The notes under the pieces are model-generated. The model ran no database searches and had not been told where the DNA came from. It worked only from the letters and a program-made list of their open reading frames with translations. From Prevotella sp. P5-50 (GTDB lineage: Bacteria > Bacteroidota > Bacteroidia > Bacteroidales > Bacteroidaceae): a stretch of 64,000 nt of DNA. Positions 26,148 to 34,922 of the stretch are shown piece by piece. The stretch lies in contig NZ_NPJA01000051.1 of the NCBI RefSeq assembly GCF_002251295.1, positions 124,001 through 188,000 of the forward strand, in the 5' to 3' direction. The first letter of the stretch is position 1. Each line of letters begins with the position of its first letter. Both the position numbers and the translations under genes were made by a program.

Positions 26148-27074
26148 GTGGCAGTAGATGATAAGAAGTGGGGCATCCTATATTGCCCCAAGCACCGTTC
26201 GGGCAAGCAGCGCGAACGTATTCAGCGTGCACTCAATGAGCATGGTGTGGATTACGACTTTGTGCAAAGCGAGACTGCAGGCAGCGTAGAACGCTTGATA
26301 AATATGTTGATTCACAACGGCTACAAGACCATTATCATTGCCGGTGGTGACTCGGCACTCAATGATGCGGTAAACTGTCTGATGAAAGTAGAGAAACAAA
26401 TGCGCGACACCATTGCCTTGGGACTCATTCCCAACGGTTTGATGAACGATTTTGCACGCTATTGGAACTTTCGTGAAGGCAATCTTGACCAGACTATCAG
26501 TTGGCTGAAAAAGTATCGTGTACGCCCCATCGACCTTGGTTGCGTGCGCTACACCAATAAGAAAGGCGAACAATGCCATCGCTATTTCCTCAACTGCATC
26601 AATATCGGCATGGTGGCAGACGTGATGAACCTGCGTCAGCAAACGCGCGCCATATTGGGTTCTCGCTTTCTTTCTATTATTCTGTCCGCCATATTACTCA
26701 TCTTCCACCGCATGGATTATAAGATGAGCATCAAAATCAATGCCGAAACCATACAACGCCGAGTGATGACGCTATGTATAGGTAGTGGCCCTGGTTACGG
26801 ATTGACACCTAACGCTGTGCCTTACAATGGACTTTTGGATGTATCGCTGGTATATCAAGCCAAAATAGTACAGATATTCCACGGACTATGGATGATGCTG
26901 ACAGGTCGTCTGCTCAACCATCGCATGGTGCACCCCTATCGCACACAAGAAATCGTTATAGAAGATGGTGGTAAAGCCTTGGTATCTGTTGACGGACGTC
27001 CGATGGGAACTCCTGTAGGTTCCTATCGCATCAATGTAGAGCAGGAAGTGATACGTTTCCTTATTCCAGATTAA
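26148..27074 (+). CDS. Diacylglycerol/lipid-kinase family protein with altered glycine motif
   Basis: The 308-residue protein of the DAGK catalytic-domain (YegS/DgkB-like) family starts at GTG 26148. The nucleotide-binding motif, usually GGDGTxxEV, reads GGDSALNDAV (about 63-72), and NGLMNDFARYWNF replaces the usual NDFAR-type segment. The C-terminal lobe has the expected GSGPGYGLTPNAVPYNGLLDVSLV, and it ends in the beta sandwich typical of these kinases. The changed glycine motif may alter the substrate or weaken ATP use, so the activity is uncertain. It is encoded with miaA and converges on the Crp/Fnr gene. Confidence 0.8.
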   Translation: MAVDDKKWGILYCPKHRSGKQRERIQRALNEHGVDYDFVQSETAGSVERLINMLIHNGYKTIIIAGGDSALNDAVNCLMKVEKQMRDTIALGLIPNGLMNDFARYWNFREGNLDQTISWLKKYRVRPIDLGCVRYTNKKGEQCHRYFLNCINIGMVADVMNLRQQTRAILGSRFLSIILSAILLIFHRMDYKMSIKINAETIQRRVMTLCIGSGPGYGLTPNAVPYNGLLDVSLVYQAKIVQIFHGLWMMLTGRLLNHRMVHPYRTQEIVIEDGGKALVSVDGRPMGTPVGSYRINVEQEVIRFLIPD

Positions 27075-27111
27075 ACTTCTATCTATTATAAGTCAAAGGA
27101 AAAGACGCATC

Positions 27112-27819
27112 TTATCCACAAACCGAAATGCTTTTCAGCTTTTCCTCATCATTGATGGCAATACGGCGACCATCAAGAATCACCAATTCCTCCTCTGCAA
27201 AAGCAGACAAAGTACGGATGGCATTACATGTTGCCATACTTGACATACTGGCAAGATCTTCTCGACTCACCCGGATATTGAGGGTTTTCCCGTCGCTCTC
27301 TGTACCGTATTTTTCCTTTAGGCGCAATAATGCTTCAGCCAATCTGCCACGTATATGCTTTTGTGTCAAGTTGACAGTCTGTTCATCGGCACGTCCTAAG
27401 AGATTGGCCAGATGTTTGATAAAACATATCGCCAACTGATTATTTTCCGTAATAAGATATTTGACAACGGATATAGGAATAAGACCAAGTTGCGAAGCTT
27501 CGATAGCTGATGCCGATGTGGTATAGGCTTCATCCATAAATCCAGCACGATAACCGAAATAACTATGCGGTTTCACCATGCGAACTATCTGATGACGTCC
27601 ACCAATTCCCTCTTTGAATATCTTCACTTTTCCTTTGATGAGACAAAACAAAGACGTTGGATTCTCACCTTCGGTATAGATCATTTCGTTTCGCTTGTAG
27701 TCCTTCAACGTGATATGATCTATGAGATACTGACGTTGTTCATCAGTAAGTGGTGCCCAAAGATCCGTGAGGACTTTGGCTATAACAGAGTCATCTATAT
27801 TTTTTCCCTCTATAATCAT
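27112..27819 (-). CDS. Crp/Fnr-family transcription regulator
   Basis: The 235-residue protein has an N-terminal cyclic-nucleotide-binding-type beta barrel (about 30-130, ITLKDYKRNEMIYTEGENP to SYFGYRAGFMDEAYTTSASAI), a dimer helix, and a C-terminal winged helix (REDLASMSSMATCNAIRTLS). The FNR cysteine cluster is absent, so it should sense a ligand other than oxygen, or none. The open frame reaches ATG 27864, but a perfect promoter (-7 box 27862-27869) overlaps that codon, so translation must begin at ATG 27819. It is divergent from the glycogen operon and is a plausible local regulator of it; that link is inference. Confidence 0.85.
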   Translation of the reverse strand: MIIEGKNIDDSVIAKVLTDLWAPLTDEQRQYLIDHITLKDYKRNEMIYTEGENPTSLFCLIKGKVKIFKEGIGGRHQIVRMVKPHSYFGYRAGFMDEAYTTSASAIEASQLGLIPISVVKYLITENNQLAICFIKHLANLLGRADEQTVNLTQKHIRGRLAEALLRLKEKYGTESDGKTLNIRVSREDLASMSSMATCNAIRTLSAFAEEELVILDGRRIAINDEEKLKSISVCG

Positions 27820-27861
27820 GTTAGTGTTGTTTATCGTGATCGAAACATTGTCCTTTGCATG

Positions 27862-27892
27862 CAAAGTTAATTGAAATCATGGAAAAAACAAA
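27862..27892 (-). promoter_or_regulatory. Promoter of the Crp/Fnr gene
   Basis: On the minus strand TTTG (27889-27892), a 19-bp spacer and TAACTTTG (27862-27869) match the Bacteroidota consensus perfectly. Transcription should start near 27855, giving a leader of about 35 nt to ATG 27819. Confidence 0.8.
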
Positions 27893-27983
27893 AAGAATAT
27901 AAAGAAAAACGAATACTAATAGGTACTTTTACCGATGATATGGGTTAAAATTCTATGAATTTGCAAAAAAAACTATCTTTTAT

Positions 27984-28014
27984 TTTGTAGAGACAACTAA
28001 ATTCAGTAACTTTG
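27984..28014 (+). promoter_or_regulatory. Promoter of the glycogen operon
   Basis: TTTG (27984-27987), a 19-bp spacer and TAACTTTG (28007-28014) form a perfect Bacteroidota promoter 75 bp before the debranching-enzyme start. It is divergent from the Crp/Fnr promoter, with 91 bp between the two -33 boxes. Confidence 0.85.
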
Positions 28015-28089
28015 GAGAAATAAAACTCCATCGCATATATGATGGACGCCTATATAACATACAAAACTAACAAAACCTAAATAGGAACT

Positions 28090-30039
28090 ATGAGTTATTT
28101 ACGATTTGAAAAAGCAGTAATGACAAACCTGCAGGAGTCACTGCACCGTGAATTGCTGCGAACTAACCGTTCGGGTGCCTATAGCAGTTCGACTATTGCC
28201 GACTGCAATACGCGCAAATACCACGGTCTGCTCGTTGTTCCCGTACCAGAACTTGACGATGAGAACCATGTGTTGCTCTCTTCATTCGACTGTACGGTAA
28301 TCCAGCACGGTGCTGAGTTCAATCTCGGACTCCACAAGTATCAGGGAAACAATTACAGCCCCAACGGTCACAAGTACATCCGCGAATTTACTTGTGATGT
28401 AGTGCCTACCATGATCTACCGCGTAGGCGGTGTGATTCTGAAGCGCGAAACTATTTTCCAGTGTTACGAAGACCGCATCCTCATCCGCTATACGCTTGTT
28501 GATGCCCACAGTGCCACTACTTTGCGCTTCCGCCCATTCCTTGCGTTCCGCTCGGTACGCCAGTTTACTCACGAGAACTCTGTTGCAAGCAGAGCTTATC
28601 AAGAGGTGGAGAATGGCATCAGCACCTGTATGTATGCCGGATACCCCGACCTTTACATGCAGTTTGATAAGAAAAACGAGTTTATCTTCAAGCCCGACTG
28701 GTATCGCGGTGTAGAATATCCGAAGGAACAGGAGCGCGGTTACGCTTCCAACGAAGACCTCTACGTGCCTGGCTATTTTGAGTTACCCATCAAGAAAGGC
28801 GAGAGCATTGTGTTCTCTGCATCTACATCGGCCATTAAGACCAGCAAACTGAAGAGCCTTTTTGAAAAGGAAATAGCTATCCGCCAACCTCGCGACAACT
28901 TCTACCATTGCCTCGTGGCATCAGCCCATCAGTTCCGCAATCGCCAGCCCAATGATGACCGTTACCTGCTGGCAGGTTATCCTTGGTTTAAGGCACGTGC
29001 ACGCGATACATTTATAGCGCTGCCGGGACTCACCCTTGCCATAGGCGAACGCGACTATTTTGAGTTGGTGATGAAGACTTCAGAAAAAGGACTTCGCGAA
29101 TATATGGAGGGCAAACCACTGACAGTGAAGCTCTACGAGATAGAACATCCCGATGTCCCCCTATGGTGTGTATGGACCATCCAGCAGTATGCCAAGGATG
29201 CCGGCCGCGAACAAGGCTATAAGATGTATGGCAAACTGGTACATGACATTGTAAAATATGTGATGGAAGACGGTCATGAGAATATGCACCTCGATGACAA
29301 CGGACTGCTGTTCGCCAACGGACGTGACAAGGCCATCACCTGGATGAACTCTACCGCCAACGGTCGCCCAGTAGTGCCACGCTCTGGATATATTGTTGAG
29401 TTCAACGCGCTGTGGTACAACGCGCTCCGCTTCTGCGCTTCACTCGAAGCCGAATTTGGCGATGCTAAATTTGCCGAACAGCTCGAAGAATTGGCAGAAC
29501 GCTGCAAAAAATCATTCGTTGACACATTCCTCAACGAATATGGCTATCTGCTCGACTATGTTGATGGCAATATGATGGACTGGAGCGTACGCCCGAATAT
29601 GATCTTCCCTGTAGCTTTCGACTACTCTCCGCTTGATCAGAATCAGAAGAAGAATGTGCTCGACATATGCACTCGCGAACTGCTCACTCCAAAGGGACTG
29701 CGCTCGCTATCGCCCAAAAGCGGTGGATACAACCCCATGTATGTTGGTCCACAGGCACAACGCGACTATGCTTACCACCAGGGCACAGCATGGCCATGGC
29801 TTGAAGGATTCTATATGGAAGCCTGTTTGAAAATCTACAAGCGTAGCCGTCTCAGTTTCATTGAGCGACAGATGGTAAGCTATGAAGACGAAATGAACTA
29901 TCATGCCGTCGGCACCATCAGCGAACTCTTCGACGGCAACCCACCTTTCAGTGGACGTGGCGCTATGGCTTTTGCCATGAATGTGGCTGAAATTCTGCGC
30001 ACACTCAAGTTGTTGGAGAAATACACATACCAAAAGTAA
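28090..30039 (+). CDS. Glycogen debranching enzyme (amylo-alpha-1,6-glucosidase type)
   Basis: The 649-residue cytosolic enzyme has an N-terminal beta domain of the archaeal/bacterial debranching type (NRSGAYSSSTIADCNTRKYHG, about 21-41) followed by a GH133-like (alpha/alpha)6 barrel from about 280 (AGYPWFKARARDTFIALPGLT; the usual WGRDT reads RARDT). Near the end are AYHQGTAWPWLEGFY and FDGNPPFSGRG. It hydrolyses alpha-1,6 branch glucose of glycogen. It is the first gene of a three-gene operon with a GT4 transferase and a GH57 amylase, an arrangement common in Bacteroidota glycogen metabolism. Confidence 0.9.
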   Translation: MSYLRFEKAVMTNLQESLHRELLRTNRSGAYSSSTIADCNTRKYHGLLVVPVPELDDENHVLLSSFDCTVIQHGAEFNLGLHKYQGNNYSPNGHKYIREFTCDVVPTMIYRVGGVILKRETIFQCYEDRILIRYTLVDAHSATTLRFRPFLAFRSVRQFTHENSVASRAYQEVENGISTCMYAGYPDLYMQFDKKNEFIFKPDWYRGVEYPKEQERGYASNEDLYVPGYFELPIKKGESIVFSASTSAIKTSKLKSLFEKEIAIRQPRDNFYHCLVASAHQFRNRQPNDDRYLLAGYPWFKARARDTFIALPGLTLAIGERDYFELVMKTSEKGLREYMEGKPLTVKLYEIEHPDVPLWCVWTIQQYAKDAGREQGYKMYGKLVHDIVKYVMEDGHENMHLDDNGLLFANGRDKAITWMNSTANGRPVVPRSGYIVEFNALWYNALRFCASLEAEFGDAKFAEQLEELAERCKKSFVDTFLNEYGYLLDYVDGNMMDWSVRPNMIFPVAFDYSPLDQNQKKNVLDICTRELLTPKGLRSLSPKSGGYNPMYVGPQAQRDYAYHQGTAWPWLEGFYMEACLKIYKRSRLSFIERQMVSYEDEMNYHAVGTISELFDGNPPFSGRGAMAFAMNVAEILRTLKLLEKYTYQK

Positions 30040-30058
30040 CTAACAGGAGGACAGAACT

Positions 30059-31327
30059 ATGAAAGTATTAATGTTTGGATGGGAGTATCCTCCTCACGTG
30101 TATGGTGGACTCGCCACTGCCAACTATGGCATATCGCAAGGCTTGCATGCTCAGGGCGATATGGACATCACACTATGTTTGCCAAAACCTTTCGGCGATG
30201 AAGACCGCTCGGCATGCAACATTGTAGCTATGAATGCTGTGCCTATTGCATGGCGCGACGTCAATCGCGACTATGTAAGCCAGCGTGTAGGCAATATCAT
30301 GGATCCCGATCTCTACTATCGTTTCCGTGACCATCTGTATGCCGACTTCAACTATATGCACGTCAACGACCTCGGTGCAATGGAGTTTGCAGGAGGCTAT
30401 CCCGGCAATCTGCACGAGGAAATCAATAACTACTCGATTATTGCCGGTGTAGTGGCACGCACACTCGATTACGATATCATACATGCACACGACTGGCTGA
30501 CTTATCCTGCCGGCATACATGCCAAGCAAGTGAGCGGTAAACCTTTGTGCATTCACGTACATGCCACTGACTTTGACCGATCACGCGGAAAAGTGAACCC
30601 CACCGTCTATTCTATCGAAAAGAACGGTATGGATCAGGCAGACTGCATCATGTGTGTATCAGAACTGACTCGTCAGACTGTCATCAACCAGTATCATCAG
30701 GATCCACGCAAGTGCTTCACGGTGCACAATGCCGTATATCCTCTGCCACAAGAATACGATGCCATCCCCCGTCCCGACCATACTGGTTGCGACAAGGTGG
30801 TAACCTTCTTGGGACGTATCACCATGCAAAAGGGTCCGGAATACTTCGTTGAAGCTGCCAACATGGTCATTCAACGCACCCGCAACGTGCGCTTCTGTAT
30901 GGCAGGATCTGGCGACATGATGGATGCCATGATTCAATTGGCTGCCGAACGCGGCATCGCCGACCGTTTCCACTTCCCTGGTTTCATGCGCGGTAAACAG
31001 GTTTATGAGTGTCTGAAAGACTCCGACGTATATGTCATGCCTTCTGTTTCCGAGCCGTTTGGCATATCGCCACTCGAAGCCATGCAGTGTGGCACTCCGA
31101 CTATCATCAGTAAGCAGTCGGGCTGTGCAGAGATTCTCGACAACTGTATCAAAGTTGATTACTGGGACATCCACGCTCTGGCAGATGCCATCTATAGCAT
31201 CTGTGCCAACGATTCACTCTTCAACTACCTCAAAGAGGAAGGCAAGAAGGAAGTTGACCAAATCACCTGGGAGAAGGTTGGCGCATGGATCCGCACCCTC
31301 TACCTCCGCACTTTAGGCTGGGAATAG
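30059..31327 (+). CDS. GT4/GT5-fold glycosyltransferase, glycogen synthase-like
   Basis: The 422-residue GT-B transferase starts MKVLMFGWEYPPHVYGGLA, the donor-fold glycine loop of starch/glycogen synthase relatives. HAHDWLTYPAG follows, and the GT4 nucleotide-sugar motif VSEPFGISPLEAMQCGTPTI sits at about 332-351. It has no membrane segments, so it works in the cytosol. Between a debranching enzyme and a GH57 amylase the natural reading is alpha-glucan synthesis from ADP- or UDP-glucose. An AGGAGG-like ribosome site (AACAGGAGGACAG) stands before the ATG. Confidence 0.87.
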   Translation: MKVLMFGWEYPPHVYGGLATANYGISQGLHAQGDMDITLCLPKPFGDEDRSACNIVAMNAVPIAWRDVNRDYVSQRVGNIMDPDLYYRFRDHLYADFNYMHVNDLGAMEFAGGYPGNLHEEINNYSIIAGVVARTLDYDIIHAHDWLTYPAGIHAKQVSGKPLCIHVHATDFDRSRGKVNPTVYSIEKNGMDQADCIMCVSELTRQTVINQYHQDPRKCFTVHNAVYPLPQEYDAIPRPDHTGCDKVVTFLGRITMQKGPEYFVEAANMVIQRTRNVRFCMAGSGDMMDAMIQLAAERGIADRFHFPGFMRGKQVYECLKDSDVYVMPSVSEPFGISPLEAMQCGTPTIISKQSGCAEILDNCIKVDYWDIHALADAIYSICANDSLFNYLKEEGKKEVDQITWEKVGAWIRTLYLRTLGWE

Positions 31328-31366
31328 TTACTTATCAATAACACAACAACAAACGATGAATAGATT

Positions 31367-32809
31367 ATGAAAACCATTTGTTTATATTTTGAAATACATC
31401 AGATCACACATCTGAAACGTTACCGTTTCTTTGATATCGGTACCGACCACTATTATTATGATGACTACGAGAACGAGCGTACCATCTGCGACATTGCAGA
31501 GCGCAGTTACATGCCCGCCCTCAATACCATTGGCGAGATGATTCGCGACAACGGACAGATGTTTAAAGTGGCATTCTCCCTCTCTGGAGTCGGCATGGAG
31601 CAATTGGAAATGCACGCCCCACAGGTATTGGAGAAACTACAGGAACTGAACAACACAGGATGTGTAGAGTTTCTCGCTGAGCCTTATTCACACGGATTGT
31701 CATCACTTGCCAACGAAGAGACATTTGCCCTCGACGTCAAGAAGCAGTGCCAGAAAATTGAAGAATACTTCGGCAAACGCCCAACCGTATTGCGCAATTC
31801 ATCACTCATCTACAGCGACGATATCGGTGCACAGGCTGCTGCTATGGGATTCAAAGGTATGCTCACCGAAGGTGCTAAGCACGTGCTCGGATGGAAATCG
31901 CCACACTACGTATATCATTGCGCCATGGCCCCCAACCTCAAATTGCTGCTGCGCGACGTGGAACTCTCTGACGATATTTCACTGCGTTTCAACAATTCTG
32001 ACTGGGAAGGATATCCGCTCTTTGCCGATTCATATATAGACCGCATTGCTCGTTTCCCAGAAGAGGAACAAATCATCAATATCTTCATGGAACTCTCGGC
32101 ACTTGGCATCGCACAACCACTGTCAAGCAACATTCTGGAGTTCATCAAGGCATTGCCCGCCTGTGCGAAAGACAAAGGCATCACCTTCTCTACACCTACA
32201 GAAATCTGCATGAAGGTGAAGAGTGTTGGTGCACTCGATGTACCCGATACGCTCTCATGGGTAGATGAAGAGCGCGATGTAAGCTCATGGCTTGGCAACG
32301 CTTTGCAGCGCGAAGCCTTCAATAAGCTCTATAGCGTGGCAGACCGTCTGCGCATTGCCGACGATCCAGGCATCAATCAGGACTGGGACTACCTCCAGGC
32401 AAGCAACAACTTCCGTTTCATGACCACCAAACCATCCAACGTTGGACTGGACCGTGGTTTCTATAGCGGACCATTTGATGCTTTCACCAACTACATGAAC
32501 ATACTTGGCGACTTCATCAACCGCGTCAATGCACTCTATCCTGCCGAAATCGACAATGAGGAATTGAATGCTTTGTTGACCACCATCCGCAATCAGGGAG
32601 ATGAAATCGTATATAAAGACAAGGAGATTGCACGCTTGCACACACTGCTTGCAAAGTATGAGGATGGTAGCGAAAAGCCTGCTGCTAAGCCAGCTGCCAA
32701 AAAGGCACCAGCTAAAAAGCCGGCTGCTAAGACTACTGCAAAGAAGACTTCTAAAGCAAAAACCGCTACCGCTAAAAAGGCAGCCACAAAGACTACATCA
32801 AAGAAGTAA
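31367..32809 (+). CDS. GH57 alpha-amylase/branching-type enzyme with lysine-rich tail
   Basis: The 480-residue GH57 protein acts on alpha-glucans by a retaining mechanism. The N-terminal strand (CLYFEIHQ), EFLAEPYSHGL (about 104-114, region of family motif 3) and LRNSSLIYSDDIG fit a GH57 barrel up to about 290; a helical domain follows and then a short coiled coil (QGDEIVYKDKEIARLHTLLAKYE). Residues 437-480 are a tail of only K, A, P, T and S, with 16 lysines in 44 residues, like histone H1 or AlgP tails. Such a tail could bind nucleic acid or a polyanion or simply be disordered. It is the last gene of the operon and is followed by a strong terminator. Confidence 0.87.
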   Translation: MKTICLYFEIHQITHLKRYRFFDIGTDHYYYDDYENERTICDIAERSYMPALNTIGEMIRDNGQMFKVAFSLSGVGMEQLEMHAPQVLEKLQELNNTGCVEFLAEPYSHGLSSLANEETFALDVKKQCQKIEEYFGKRPTVLRNSSLIYSDDIGAQAAAMGFKGMLTEGAKHVLGWKSPHYVYHCAMAPNLKLLLRDVELSDDISLRFNNSDWEGYPLFADSYIDRIARFPEEEQIINIFMELSALGIAQPLSSNILEFIKALPACAKDKGITFSTPTEICMKVKSVGALDVPDTLSWVDEERDVSSWLGNALQREAFNKLYSVADRLRIADDPGINQDWDYLQASNNFRFMTTKPSNVGLDRGFYSGPFDAFTNYMNILGDFINRVNALYPAEIDNEELNALLTTIRNQGDEIVYKDKEIARLHTLLAKYEDGSEKPAAKPAAKKAPAKKPAAKTTAKKTSKAKTATAKKAATKTTSKK

Positions 32810-32865
32810 TAGCGTGAGGGATTATATTTCCCACATAGTTGGTGTATTCTAACTCATAAAAAGCC

Positions 32866-32905
32866 AAACTCGTTGCACGTACAGATCGTGATGTGCAACG
32901 AGTTT
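32866..32905 (+). terminator. Terminator of the glycogen operon
   Basis: A perfect 13-bp stem (AAACTCGTTGCAC 32866-32878, GTGCAACGAGTTT 32893-32905) is followed by TTC and more T. It lies 57 bp after the GH57 stop. Confidence 0.9.
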
Positions 32906-33135
32906 TTCTTGTTGCTATAGATAAACACAAATCGGTCATTAGCATTTGCTTCATCCTTCGTAAGGCACAACGCTTTCATACGCACTTTTCAAGCATCACC
33001 ACTGACAGTTCGTGTTTCGTTAGCTCCATTACATGGCAACTTTTCTCGCCTTGGGATAAATCAACCGAAGTCTGCCATTCGCATCAGGTCTGGCAGTTTC
33101 TCGTCGTGACTTCGATAGTTTCCCGTCGGCTACTC

Positions 33136-33300
33136 GATCGACGTTCGTTGCTCTTTCGTTCGTTTTTTGCTTGTTCCTCGTTCGGTCCTCGTTCGGTCTT
33201 CGATAGACTAACGAATAAGCAACGAGAGACGAACGAGAGACGAACGAGGACCTAACGAGAACCGAACGAGAAGTTAACGAGAACCGAACGATAACGGGTC
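33136..33300. repeat. Palindromic CGTTCG/CGAACG low-complexity block
   Basis: The left half is made of CTCGTTCGGTC-type 10-11-mers; the right half is made of their complement (GACGAACGAG, AACGAGAACCGAACGAG). The switch is near 33207, so the block can fold into a long imperfect hairpin. It is non-coding; open frames over it are Arg/Ser/Glu-rich artefacts. The sequence around it (32910-33135) shows nothing I recognise. Confidence 0.6.
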
Positions 33301-33907
33301 GGGTATCAAATGAAGACTCATGATCCTTCTGTTGTAACCAGTTGGGGTTGTTGAACGTACTGTTTGTAAACATAAATGCGCAGTTTTGGTTATTCGTTAA
33401 ATGGTTTGTTGCAAAGCTACCATCTTGTTTGGGAAATCATCCTCAGGTAGGGCTGCAAAGATACAACATCACAAAACCCAAATGTCCATCTTTGTCACTC
33501 TTTGTCACTCTTTGAGCTATTTTTTAATTTTATTTAACTCATCTATATACTTTTTATACAAATTCTGTACGCAGTCACACTAAATACTTTTGATGAGAAA
33601 TCAATAATCGATCAATAAGACAACATATCTTTTGCCGTTAATAAGGCAGAATCTATTATCGAATGGTCTGTAAGTATCATTTACCGCGGTTTAAGTCTTT
33701 ATTTTTGATCAGTCAAAATTTTCTGCGTTTCAAATCGCCATAGTCCATGATGTTTCATTCAAAGTATTACAAATCCAGTTTTATAAGAAATACCAAATAC
33801 AAATCCAAATTCCACCCAAACCTTAATAATCGATTTGGGTTAAGTATGTTCTTTGAACCATCTCTTTAGTAAGTCCCCACCTGTTCTATCAAGCAACCAA
33901 CCGGAAA
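33301..33907. other. Gene-free, AT-rich stretch
   Basis: About 600 bp downstream of yitT contains no credible coding frame. It is visibly more AT-rich than the flanking genes, with a short direct repeat (CTTTGTCACTCTTTG near 33494) and minus-strand TATCTTTG near 33450 that resembles a -7 box without a gene behind it. It may be decayed sequence. Confidence 0.5.
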
Positions 33908-34879
33908 TTAATGTCCAGACGAAGTAGTTTCTGGATTTAATTCACGCTCTTTAGCCAACTTCTCACGAAGTTCCGTGAGATTGATTTTATGGTGTGCTTT
34001 CACTCGGTCAAAGCCCTGACCATATACACCAACCACAGCCGATTGAGCTACAAAGGCATTGGGATCTATCTCATCGATGAGGTCGAAAATGAAGCGCGAC
34101 TCGCTCTTTTTAGCGATACAAAAAATCACCTTGATGTCTTTCTTCGTAAAGAAACCACTACCGTTGAGCACCGAGCATCCGCGGTCGGCTATCTGATTGA
34201 TAGCCTCACCAATCTCTTGATACTTGTCGGAAATGATGAAAAACTGCACACTCTGACGTAGTGAGTTGACCATGTGGTCAACAACAAACGATATGACAAA
34301 GAGTAATACATAGCCATAGAGTACCTTTTCCCAGTCTTGCAACACCACATAGGAAGATGTGATGATGGTGAGGTCGCAGAACAAGATGATTTGTCCAAGC
34401 GACACATCACGATACTTATGTATCATGGCGGCTATCACATCCGATCCTCCAGTAGAACCTCCGGCAGAAAGTCCCAATCCCACACATGTGCCAAGGAATA
34501 CGGCTCCCACCATACATGCCATAAACTTCTGATCGGCAAGCAGATGAAAATCGGGTGGCATAATATTTTGCAATACCGTAGAGGCTACGGTAAAGATCAC
34601 AACACCATAGATGGTTTTAGCACAGAAACGCCATCCCAAGACCTTCAGCGCCACAACGAGCAACAAGGCATTAAGCACAAAGAATGTTTCGTGGGCTGGA
34701 ATACCCGTCCCCCAATAAACAATCGATGCTACACCAATGATACCACCTGTTGTGATTTCATTAGGCAACAGAAAGAGTTCCACACCAACGGCTCCCAATA
34801 TCATAGCAAGGGTGAGCACACAATAGTCGCGCAGTTGGCGCAAGAATTTCCCTTTATTACTTTTAGAATACATAAGCAA
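33908..34879 (-). CDS. YitT family membrane protein (DUF161 plus DUF2179)
   Basis: The 323-residue protein has five or six membrane helices (from LRDYCVLTLAMILGAVGVELF to about residue 200), including the conserved GGIIGVASIVYWGTGIP and GGSTGGSDVIAAMIHKY segments. A cytosolic DUF2179 domain (about 225-290, INQIADRGCSVLNGSGFFTKKD) follows. The family is widespread; its function is not established, although a transport role is often proposed. The ATG at 34879 could be replaced by the one at 34873. It follows the AmgK-RapZ gene by 43 bp and is probably the end of that operon. Confidence 0.9.
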   Translation of the reverse strand: MLMYSKSNKGKFLRQLRDYCVLTLAMILGAVGVELFLLPNEITTGGIIGVASIVYWGTGIPAHETFFVLNALLLVVALKVLGWRFCAKTIYGVVIFTVASTVLQNIMPPDFHLLADQKFMACMVGAVFLGTCVGLGLSAGGSTGGSDVIAAMIHKYRDVSLGQIILFCDLTIITSSYVVLQDWEKVLYGYVLLFVISFVVDHMVNSLRQSVQFFIISDKYQEIGEAINQIADRGCSVLNGSGFFTKKDIKVIFCIAKKSESRFIFDLIDEIDPNAFVAQSAVVGVYGQGFDRVKAHHKINLTELREKLAKERELNPETTSSGH

Positions 34880-34922
34880 TAGCAGTTTTTTAGATTGGTT
34901 ATGCTTTTTTTACTCGTATGCC

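Noticed and set aside
33029..33373. Arg/Ser-rich minus-strand frame over the palindromic block
   Set aside because: The sequence follows the short repeats (SRSVLVRSSFVSRSSL) and has no homologue I recognise or ribosome site.
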